The notes beneath the pieces were generated by a model, which had not been told where the DNA came from, ran no database searches, and saw only the letters and a list, made by a program, of their open reading frames with translations. This document shows positions 11,812 to 21,179 of a DNA stretch of 64,000 nt, piece by piece. Position numbers and translations under genes: made by a program. Position 1 is the stretch's first letter. Each line of letters opens with the position of its first letter. Origin of the DNA: Piper betle (lineage: Eukaryota; Streptophyta; Magnoliopsida; Piperales; Piperaceae); assembly GCA_033002965.1 (NCBI GenBank), contig JAURVB010010973.1, positions 1-64,000 of the forward strand, read 5' to 3'.

Positions 11812-13383
11812 TTGCTTGCGAAACATGGTAGACCTGGACCACTTGATTTCCTTTGCAAACAAGAAGAAGATGAGACTATTGAAAACGAAACCTGGAATTT
11901 GATACAACAACATGCTTATTACAATATCGGAAAGGGAAATAAAATGGAACAAGATGAAATAAAAAATATAACTATAATGAGAGAACTAGAAAAAATAGGA
12001 TTAATAGGAGAAGATATAAATAATAATAAATGTACTTATGAATTTAGCCTTAACATTAAAAATCCAGATCTAATAATAAGAACAACAAACTTAGAATATA
12101 GTCCTGAAGACATAAAGGAATTTAAAATCCAAATAAAAGAATTAATGGAGTTAGGATTAATCAGAAGATCAGTAAGTCCCCATAGATCAGCTGCTTTTAT
12201 AGTAAGAAAGCATTCTGAAATAAAAAGAGGAAAAGCTAGGATAGTATTTAATTATAAAAGATTAAATGATAATACATATGATGATGCTTACGATTTATCT
12301 CATAAGGATAGTATTATAAATCTAATACAAAATAAGAAAATATTTAGTAAGTTTGATTTAAAAAGTGGATATAATCAGATAAAAATGAAAGAAGAAGATA
12401 AACCTTGGACGGCTTTTACTTGTCCCGAAGGATTATTTGAATGGAATGTATTGTCTTTTGGATTAAAAAATGCTCCAACTATATTCCAAAGGTTTATGGA
12501 CAGTTTATTTGGAAAATTCACTTTTTGTATAGTTTATATAGATGATATATTAGTAGCTTCAGATAGCATGAAAGAACATCTTCACCGCTTAGAACAAGTA
12601 TTTAGGACCATAAAGGAAGCAGGTATAGTTATATCTAAGAAAAAGACCAAAATTGGAAAATCCTGTATAAATTTTTTAGGATTAAAAATAGGAAAAGGAA
12701 AAATAGAATTACAACCTCATATAGTAGCAAAAGCTTTGGAATACCCAAATAAAATGGAAAATAAGAAACAACTACAATCTTTTTTGGGATTATTAAACTA
12801 TGCTAGGAAATTTATCCCTAAACTATCAAAATTAGTAGGACCTTTGTACGGAAAACTAGGAAAAAATAGACAAATATATTTCAATCAAGAAGATGTGAAA
12901 CTAGTCCAACAAATAAAAGAACAAATAAAGACAATAAAACCACTAGAGTTACCTCTAGAAGAAGAATATAAAATAATAGAATTAGACTTTAGTCAGGAAG
13001 GATGAGGTGCTATTCTAATTACAAAACCAAGTGAATTCTCAGAAAAATCTACGGAAAAAATATGTGGATATGCATCAGGAAATTTTAAAAATCAAAATTG
13101 GACAAGTTTGGATATTGAGATACAGGGGGTAATAAATGCAATAAATAGTTTTAAGTTATATCTAAATAAAAGGTTTACTTTAAGAACAGATTGTCAAAAC
13201 ATAGTAAAATTTATGGAGGATCAAAATAGCAAAAGACATAACTCAAAAAGATGGCTAAACTTTCAAAATGTTATACAAGGAATGGGTTATACCGTAAAAT
13301 TTGAGCATATTTCTGGGAAAAACAATGTATTAGCTGATATTTTATCTAGAAAATTTGCAGGGAAAAAGAAGAACATTGCCTAA
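11812..13383 (+). pseudogene. Caulimovirid reverse transcriptase-RNase H, interrupted by one stop
   Basis: The first frame (397 codons) holds the RT domain: FDLKSGY near residue 181, FGLKNAP near 216, the catalytic YIDD at 242-245 (12,535-12,546), and FLGL at 288 and 324. An in-frame TGA at 13,003-13,005 interrupts it just after the first RNase H aspartate. The same frame stays open to 13,383 with further RNase H acidic positions (TDCQN, LADIL). The aspartic protease expected upstream in the polymerase ORF is absent, so the 5' end is truncated near 11,800. Apart from that stop the frame is intact over about 1.5 kb, which suggests modest age. As it stands it cannot make a complete polymerase. 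Confidence 0.9.
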
Positions 13384-13568
13384 TTCTTGAGGTAAAGAAT
13401 CTTCAAGACAACGAAGAGTTTGAAAACTCTAAAATTCAGTGTTATGATTCCTTAAAAATCAAGGATTTTAGACCTATTCTAAAATTCATAAGTTATAGTT
13501 CTTTAAGAACTAAGGGTTATGACTCCTTAAAAGTCAATGATATGCTAACAAGCTTATTTGATAGGATA

Positions 13569-13966
13569 ATGGCTTCTTCATCCTCTTCATCAAAAAGAAT
13601 GACAGCAAGAGAATTTAGAGAAAAAATGAAGGTTCAACTCAAGTCTGTATCTTATGGAGATGAACCAATAAAGCTTTATAATTTTGGACCGTTTCAGTTG
13701 TTTTCTTTTGGTGAAAATAAGTACGAAGCCCCCAATAATATTGCTTTGGATGAAAGTCAACAGGCCTTGCTTCTTCATCCTCTTCATCAAAAAGAATGAC
13801 AGTAAGAGAATTTAGAGAAAAATGAAGGTTCAACCTAAGTCTGTATCATATGGAGATGAACCAGTAAAGCTTTATAATTTTGGACCGTTTCAGTTATTTT
13901 CTTTTGGTGAAAATAAGTACGAAGCCGCCAATAATATTGCTTTCGATGAAAGCCAACAGGCCTTGG
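13569..13966 (+). repeat. 198-bp tandem duplication in the viroplasmin-like ORF
   Basis: GCTTCTTCATCCTCTTCATC starts each copy (near 13,570 and 13,768), and each ends in CAACAGGCCTTG. The copies are about 95% alike. The second has a shorter A run after TTTAGAG and so a frame break. Confidence 0.85.
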
Positions 13967-15553
13967 TAGACAATATATGGAACAGTAGGTCTACATTCCA
14001 AAAACATAGAGCTCTTCAAGCATTATGTCAGTATATGAGCTCGATTCAGAAAAAACTAGCTTCAAAAAATTTTAGCCATTATGTAGTAACAAAGGGTCAT
14101 CAGACAGGGGTATTTGTTAGGTGGAATTCAGTTAAACAAGCCACTCATGGACATGAATGGCCTGTATACAAAGGATTTTACACCCTGGAAGATGCTTTAA
14201 AATATGCAGGGACCAGATTATTATGTAGAACAAGGTGGGACGCCTGTAGCTATTATGCAGGCAAATTATGAATTGGAAAATATGATGCAAGAACAAGAAA
14301 ATTGGAAACTGAAAGAAATGAAGAATACACTGGAAATAAAATTGAAAATTAAGAAAAAAGAGATAACATAGCTTCAAGAAGAATTGAAAGAAAGGACAAA
14401 AGATATGGAAGAAATGGTAAAAGTCCAGGACGAATACTTGATGAGGCTTCAGAAGCATCAGAAAATTGGAATTCCCTACTGTAATAGAACATTAGAATGT
14501 TTATCAGTAAGACTAAAGATGCCCCAGTTCACATGTATTACTTTACAACCTCTTTTTAAAGCCTTCCCAGAAGTAGAAGTCATCATTTCAGAGAAAGCTC
14601 GAATGGGATTTTATCAAAAGATGATTGAATTGTAAAATTTTCTAATGGTAGCTCACCATGGAAATTTATATGATGGTTTATCTGTGATTCAAGAATATTT
14701 CAGCTACCATAATCAACCAGCTGGATTTTTGAAGGTACAAATCAATATGTCTCAATGTTCTTTGTCAAGAAGTCAGATTATGGATCTCCTGGATTATGGA
14801 ATGATGGATTTCATTATATTTAACAGACCTGAAGAAGTATTTATTTTTGGAGAAAAATAGAAAATCACCATAGGAAATATTACTACAACAGAGTCTGTGC
14901 AGGCACAAATTTATTCCATCCCACCAAAAAGTCATGGGTTAACTGAAGAACCAGCTCGACATGAAGTATATTTGGTACCTCTCCAATCGGCCCAGTATAC
15001 TAGTTCGTATCCATATAATATAGAATTCATGGATGACATAAACTTTTATTTGTAAATTGAACAACAAAGAAGAAGGAAATTTCATCCTCACTGGACCAAT
15101 TTTAACCTATTAGCAGAAGGCCGAACCATACAGATATATGGCCCATGACACTGGAAGATGAGATGCCCATTCGCTAGTGAAGATATTGTAGAAGGCATTT
15201 TTCAACATGGACACTATGTTTTCAACACTCGTTTATATGTTGAGGAAGAAATGGAGGAAGATGAAGATGAGGAAGATTATGAGGTCCCTAATAACGATGC
15301 ACAACCAGATGATCAGGTAGTGCCGAACCAGCTTGAGGCACAGTTACCTAATTATATGATGCAAGACAGGTATGCTAACCCTTCACACCAAGAAAGGAAT
15401 TGGCGGAATTGGGAAGAGAATGAATCTGACCAGGATGAAGACAGTAATGAATATCAAGATGCTCAAGACCCTAATGAGGCTGAAGACTCTCAGAATGAAG
15501 GAAGTAGCATGCAGACACCTAGGGTTCCTGGACAATATTTCAAGAATTTCTAA
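13569..15553 (+). pseudogene. Caulimovirid viroplasmin/transactivator-like ORF, broken
   Basis: A run of plus-strand frames downstream of the polymerase. The piece at 13,822-14,271 contains a Cauli_VI / RNase H1 N-terminal-like domain (about 14,080-14,208: YVVTKG, GVFVRW, YKGFYTLEDALKY), the hallmark of caulimovirus ORF VI products that organise inclusion bodies and reinitiate translation. Later pieces (14,384-14,635, 14,645-14,860, 15,158-15,553) continue it and end in a very acidic tail. Several stops and frame changes separate them. The first 200 bp are duplicated in tandem. Confidence 0.75.
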
Positions 15554-15589
15554 AAGGAAGAAAATTTGGACTATGTGAACAATTTCTTA

Positions 15590-16480
15590 TCAAGTAATAT
15601 GGCACATGTGGAGACATCATCGCCAAGAAAAACTGATGACGTGGAGAATTCCTTACCAAAATTTCAGATGACGTGGAGAAATTCTCACCAAGAGTTTGGA
15701 ATACATGGATAATTCACCACCAAGAAATATATGTGGTTGTAAATTAAAAAAAAAATAGTGTGTCAAAAAATGGTAGATGGATGTGAAAAGGAATATCATG
15801 TAAAAATCGGATATGTCCGGATTTATAAAGTTTTATTTAGAAGTTGAGTCGAATCCAAAGTCTATAAAAAGGATTCATTGTGTGTTTGTAGAAGCAAGTG
15901 GTCGCAAGAAGAAATTCTTGGAGTCTACAAAAAGTTTGGAGTTCAGTTTGTAGTAGATCGTGCAGATCTAAAGAAATTGTAAGTCTGTAAAGTTTGTTTA
16001 TAAAATAAGTGTGTTTATGTATTACTAGACTTCTTCTATGCTTTTATAAAGTTGCTTCATTATCATCAACACTAAGAGCAATTAATCTAGCTGGAACTTC
16101 CCTGATAAAGGCCGCTGAGTCCAGGATATTGGCATTAAAGCAGGAGGCCGTTTAGCCGTTAAATCTAAAGGAACATGCCAAAAGGGGAGTGAGTTAGTTA
16201 AATCCACTGTTAGTTTGAATTGATAAGAAGCAAGTTAATGATAAGCATAGAATTGATATTATTAGGAACGATTGTAATTATAGTTGTAGCAGTATTAGTA
16301 TGCGTTAGCTGATGAATGTATTTTACTATTGTTATAGCCAGAGACAAGACACAGCTGATAAGTTTACACATACATAATCCTATAGTTAGTTTAACTATAA
16401 TACTATTAGGGACACTAATACTTTCAATATATTTCGTAGTCTTTTGTATACTCTTTAAGAAAATTATAAACTTAACGTTT
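15590..16480 (+). promoter_or_regulatory. Viral intergenic region with promoter
   Basis: Non-coding viral sequence downstream of the acidic ORF. It has four imperfect repeats of about 37 bp ending in CACCAAG/TACCAA, two of them with TGACGTGG (near 15,637 and 15,671), resembling bZIP/as-1-type sites. They precede TATAAAAA at 15,863-15,870. The arrangement parallels the 35S-type promoter of caulimovirids. The methionine-tRNA primer site expected in such a region was not recognised. Confidence 0.6.
15863..15870 (+). promoter_or_regulatory. TATA box of the viral promoter
   Basis: TATAAAAA followed by GGATTCATTG, about 190-230 nt downstream of the TGACGTGG repeats. The inverted copy of the region lacks this segment. 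Confidence 0.6.
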
Positions 16481-16489
16481 CAAAAGTAC

Positions 16490-16740
16490 TAGTATATGTC
16501 GAGTGGTTTTTCAGTTAACCCATGACTTTTTGGTGGGATGGAATAAATTTGTGTCTGCACAGACTCTGTTGTAGTAATATTTCCTATGGATGACATAAAC
16601 TTTTATTTGTATATTGAACAAAAAGAAGAAGGAAATTTCATCCTCACTAGACCAATTTTAACCTATTAGCAGATAGGCCGAACCATACAGATATATGGCT
16701 CAGGACACTTGGAAGATGAGATGCCCATTCTGCTAGTGAA
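16490..16740. repeat. Duplicated scraps of the viroplasmin-like region
   Basis: The segment 16,510-16,590 is the reverse complement of about 14,875-14,955. The segment 16,588-16,740 repeats about 15,030-15,180 in the same orientation. The abrupt switch at 16,588 marks a rearrangement junction. Confidence 0.8.
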
Positions 16741-17701
16741 GGACACTACATATTCCTAAGGCAGTTGTTCCTAACGAAGTTTCCAGAAAGCTAAATAAAT
16801 CCATCTCTGGTTTTGAATGAATGTGCCAATTTTTTATAGCATTTTGTTCCCACATCATTACTTCATCTGGCCATAATTGAGGTGATGATTTTTCCAATAT
16901 TAACATGTCTCCACTATGGGTGTGTTCAATTGGAAGTCTTCCTCCCATACTATATGTTGGAGCACTATCTTGGTATTTATATTTAGGTTCTTCCCAACGG
17001 GGTCTTTCATTTTTTCCCTCTATTCCCCTACTTCTTACTTCTTCAAAATCTCTTTTTGGTTTTTTAGAAGTTTCTCCTATAGCCATCATGTAAGCAGTAT
17101 CAGGTTCGGGATATGGGGATTTTTCTAAATCTGACAAGGGAATTTTTCCTTTTTCAATATCATCTATTAATTCTAAATTGTATTTCTCATTTAATTTTTC
17201 TTCTATCTCTTCTGGTTTTAATTTTCCTAAAGCATAAATTTCTAAAATTATTTCATCAAACTGCTCTCTTATATTTATTGGTCTTATTTTGGTATTTAAT
17301 AATTCTTTAGTCCTTATTTCTATTTCTTCATCATTTAAACATACTTGTTGACAGTCATTTAAAAATTGTTTCATTATTTCTTTATTTTCTGATTCTTCTT
17401 CATCACTTTCTGATTCAGATTCACACCAATACCATTGATCTTCATTTTCGTTTAGAGATAATTCCTCTATTACTTCGATTTTATCTATGACAAGTTCTAT
17501 TTGTTGTTTTTCTTTTCTCTCTCTTTTTCTTATTATTTCCTCTAATTTTCTTCTTAATAAGACATTTTGTTTTTCATACCATTCTATAGTTTGTTCATCT
17601 TTTATTTTTTCAAGTTTATATTCATGATTTACCAGGGCAAATTCCTCTTGTTCTTCAGGTTGTTCTTCTTTTTCCTTGGTAGAGTATTCTGTAAATCTCA
17701 T
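16733..17701 (-). pseudogene. Caulimovirid coat-protein-like ORF, 3' truncated
   Basis: A minus-strand open frame of 322 codons starting at 17,701. It has a charged, coiled-coil-like N-terminal part, an acidic serine-rich stretch (ESESESDEEE), and a more globular C-terminal part. It lies six bases after the movement-protein-like ORF, consistent with gene order in several caulimovirids. The frame runs into unrelated sequence near 16,740, the border with duplicated scraps, so the C-terminal part with the CCHC zinc knuckle is missing. The coat assignment is inferred from position, acidity and ETSLG-like similarity, not from a diagnostic motif. Confidence 0.55.
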
Positions 17702-17707
17702 GGAATA

Positions 17708-18200
17708 TCATCCTTTAGCATTTTCATATATTATACTTTTTGCCGGTCTTATTATTTTATCTTTCGTATTGACATGTTTGCTTAAGTCCCATTCTAATCC
17801 TGCCAATTCATTTCCATGAATTTGCATAGGATTTATCATTTTTACTCCTTTAGTGGCTAAGGACTGTATCACTCCTTCTATATTAAGTTTATAATATGTC
17901 CCTGTAGAATTTGTCAATTTTCCTAATACTGTTATACTAAGATTTAAATTATCGCCTAAATAATTTTCATATCCTTTAGTTTGTATCCTGATTTTAAGAT
18001 GTTTTAGATCTTTTATACTTTTTAGCAAATGGGGAGCACAATATAACAAACTACCTCTTTCGTTCATGTATACTTCTTCTCCTACTATTATGGCTCTTTT
18101 AATATCTATTGTCCAACATCCATCATATATTAATATTAAAGTTTTAGCTCCTATGCCTTGTCTTGTTAATCCTTTTATTCCTATGGCTATCAGACTTATA
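17708..18200 (-). pseudogene. Caulimovirid movement-protein-like ORF, 5' truncated
   Basis: A minus-strand frame with the beta-strand-rich character of the 30K movement-protein superfamily core (HPISLIAIGIKGL, then a YDGCW segment), ending at 17,708. Upstream of 18,200 the frame continues into arm C sequence, giving an accidental chimeric start; only the part below 18,200 is viral. The N-terminal portion of the movement protein is absent. The family call rests on residue pattern and genome position. Confidence 0.6.
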
Positions 18201-21179
18201 GGATGATGATCAGATCCCAAGTAAGTGCAACAACGGTACTTCAGAGTGGACATTGCCCTGGACAAAGTTTGAATTTGACGCTCAAGTTTAAATCACGGAC
18301 GTCAAGGCGCTGTCAAAACGCCCTCATGCCTGTGACTTGCCTTATTTTGGAAAATTTTTCCATGTTATATTATTTATTTACTTTATAAACCACCAAATCA
18401 TTTCCCCCTTTTTCTTTTTAAAATGTAAATCCCAACACACCTCTTTAAGTGTGACACCCGTGCCTATGACATCACCAAGCCAACCACCCTCCTTTTTTAG
18501 AAAACCCCACCCTCATCCTCACATTTCCGCTCCAACCCAACTACTCTACTCACCCTCAACGTCCCTTTCCTTCTCCCAATCTTCTTCTCCACTCTATGAG
18601 CTCTCTCTTTATCTTTCCTTGGCCTTTCAAAATATTCTTCTTTCAATGGTTGAAGGACTTGGAGTGGAAAAACTCCAAGTGGCCTCCCTTGAACCATTAA
18701 AGGTAAGTTCTTTCCCAGGTTTTGGTTGATGATTTTTGTTTAGGTTGTTGTTTTGTTTATGGATATTGTTGTTTGTATTTTTATTGCATTTTTGCCTTGT
18801 AGATATGCTCTTAAAGAATTTTTAGATGTGGTTTCATGTCGTTCTCATGCGTAGATAAATAGTTATGATTTTTATATGATCTGTGTATCCAGATCTACAT
18901 TAGTTGAGCATAAAATTCATAACTCATATTTTAAATGTCAGATTTATATGATCTTGGTCTGTTTGTTTTCACACGACAAAGATCTACAATTTATATGTTA
19001 AACATGTCGAATGATTTGACATGGATAATCATAAAAATGTCCAAAATTTGAAGAAATGTGGCAGCTTTCAAGGTTTCAGTCATCTGATCGCCCATTTCCC
19101 CAATTTTTACACTTTGATATGATTTTAATTTCATGATATATCTTAAGATCATCTGTTAAGCATGTTGTGATTTTAATATCATAAATTTACCATCCTAAAA
19201 TTTCCTCAACTAAAACCTGAACAAACTTAATGAAACATTGTACATCTCTTGTGTTTTGTGTTGACTACCTGCGTTGTACGTTTAGTTAAATGTTTAGCTA
19301 ATAATTAGATCACATAAAAATTTATAAAAAATTACTTAAGAAACTAATAATTGTTTTATGTAACCTTGAAAATTTTAGAGTTAAAAACAATTTATTATAA
19401 TGGTTAATTGGATTAAATTTTTTGAGTACAAAGAAACTAAGTTTATAATCTTGTTTCTATGATTTCAATTGAAAAATTTGTGGAAAATATATTCATCTAT
19501 GGGAGAATTATATAATAAATTACAAAGTTCACTAAGTGTCCTAATATTGTCTATGTAAATTTTTAGAGCATTTGGGTATGTAAGTAATTCAGTAGAATTT
19601 TCTAATTTTACCCTAGTTGGGTAAATTACAAAAATCACTAAATCAAAAATCAAGATTAGAAAAATTACCTAGAAATTGGACCTGAAATATTAATGGGCTA
19701 AACTTTTAATTGTTATATAACTATTCCAATTGACCCATGCCCATTTGGACTTCTCAGGCCCATGAGCAGTGATGGGTACTATTTAATAAAACTACAAGAA
19801 TGAAATCTTTTGTTGGTTTTCGAATAAAGCTCCAAAAATATATGATACCCTTTTCTTCCCTAAGCCTATTATATAAGTATGCGCATTTTTACGGATTTCA
19901 CAAATAAGAGAATGAACGGTATGGAAATATACAGATTATACTAGTACCCCTTTTACCCTTAAGTGGTGCAATGCATGTAGGGTACTACGAATGCAGCGCG
20001 TTTTTGAAAATTATGGTATATTAGTTCCGAGCCACATGGGTACTGTGGCGGGTGATATATAGAAGATATAAGGGCGTAAGCGATATATGAATGTTTATAT
20101 GTTTATAATATGCTTCTTTGTAGGGAATTATGATATGATATGTGGCCGTATCGGCCTTCGCTTACCACCCTGGAAGTTTCTACAACTTTTTGTGGGTGTT
20201 TAGATACCCATTTGTCAGTAATATTATATTCCTATTTTTTATAGGACCAGTAATCAATTCCTTGAGTACTGACGTTTTCTCTAATATGTATAGGTGATTA
20301 GACTTTTGACCAGCCTAGTCGGACAGATCGAAAGGCTCATGGCGGGGTATTTAGTGTGTATTTGTGTTAATTACCGAATTGATGTATTATGAAATTGGGA
20401 TGTAGTATGTTACGAAATAAGTCATAAAGTTCTATAAACTTATATGATTCGGGATATGTTAATTGATTGTTATTGTGCATGTAGATTTTATATATCATTA
20501 CATTATTATTATGGTGCAGACACACTTTGGGGTATTCTAACTATCGTCTGCAAGGTATAAGCCTCAAAGTCCTGGAACACGATGAGGAGCTTACCAAGTA
20601 CGCGAAATATATTTGTTGTAGTTGTGTGAATGTGTGATGAAGAAGCATGGGTAGGAGGAGCACACGGTTCACACTGTTTGAAGACCCATGTGAAGTCTGG
20701 GTGTTAGGGTTTGATGTCTTGGCATCCGATGATGCTATGTTTAATTATTTTATTTTTTGTACATGTCTGGTATGTGGAATGGGTAACCACAACCCTTGTT
20801 CAAATTCTCTGCATTCATCCGCATGTAAGAAATATAACGAATCACTTGAATGAAGTATACAACCTCAAAACTATAGTCAGGGTGCACCTCTGCTGTAGTA
20901 GAGAGTGATAATTAGCATTTTTAAAGTCACTACTCATAATCATAGGGGAGGTTCTGCTTCTGTTGTGGCTAGGGGTGATCATATAGAATCTTTAAGTTTA
21001 AGAGCCTCTCTATACTAGTATGAATTAGCATGTATATGTGATGCAACCCTGTAAGGTTGCCATTTTAAGGGTTGAGATCTGCTTCTGTAAAGTTTGTACG
21101 AGAGTAGTTCAACAAATAGTTTTTAAATTATAGCATCGCACTTCGGTCCGCCCTTGGGCTGAAAAAATGGGATGTTACA
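18201..21179 (+). repeat. Arm C: chimeric LTR-like repeat
   Basis: From 18,201 to about 19,200 it matches the reverse complement of arm A almost base for base. From about 19,260 to 20,250 it matches arm B almost exactly, including B's 550-bp deletion and B-specific variants. The rest, to TGTTACA at 21,179, mirrors the outer part of A at a lower level of identity. Confidence 0.8.

Larger units (their letters stand above)
10841..18200. mobile_element. Endogenous caulimovirid (pararetrovirus), rearranged
   Basis: About 7.4 kb, close to one caulimovirid genome length, broken into blocks of both orientations. The blocks are an intergenic region (minus), RT-RNase H and viroplasmin-like ORFs (plus), a second intergenic region (plus), small duplicated fragments (about 16,490-16,740), and coat-protein-like and movement-protein-like fragments (minus). 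The RT, RNase H, viroplasmin and movement-protein signatures place it in Caulimoviridae; the genus cannot be assigned by eye. There is no integrase, and such insertions arise by host repair. It lies exactly between arms B and C and is broken, so it is not an intact virus. Confidence 0.85.
4468..21179. mobile_element. Composite 16.7-kb inverted-repeat insertion in SCD1 intron 2
   Basis: The two ends are inverted copies: TGTAACACCC...GGTCCAAGGGCGGACCGAAGTG from 4,468, and its complement ending GATGTTACA at 21,179. Both are flanked by ATAAT (4,463-4,467 and 21,180-21,184). An 8-bp duplication with one mismatch (agaataat/ataataat) is also possible. Inside are arm A (reversed), a short loop, arm B, an endogenous pararetrovirus and arm C. 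The arms look like long Ty3/Gypsy LTRs: CA-type outer ends, a TATA box followed by a C/T-rich leader, several kb long, no gag-pol. A normal LTR element has direct, not inverted, LTRs, so this is a rearranged or fold-back form. Confidence 0.75.

Noticed and set aside
15590..16480. Methionine-tRNA primer-binding site in the viral intergenic region
   Set aside because: Searched by eye for a TGGTATCAGAGC-like string in both copies and found no acceptable match.
4468..21179. Ordinary Mutator or hAT transposon with long TIRs
   Set aside because: No 9-bp duplication. The 8-bp one has a mismatch and is low complexity, and the arms carry LTR-like features, so an LTR-derived fold-back is favoured, though not proven.
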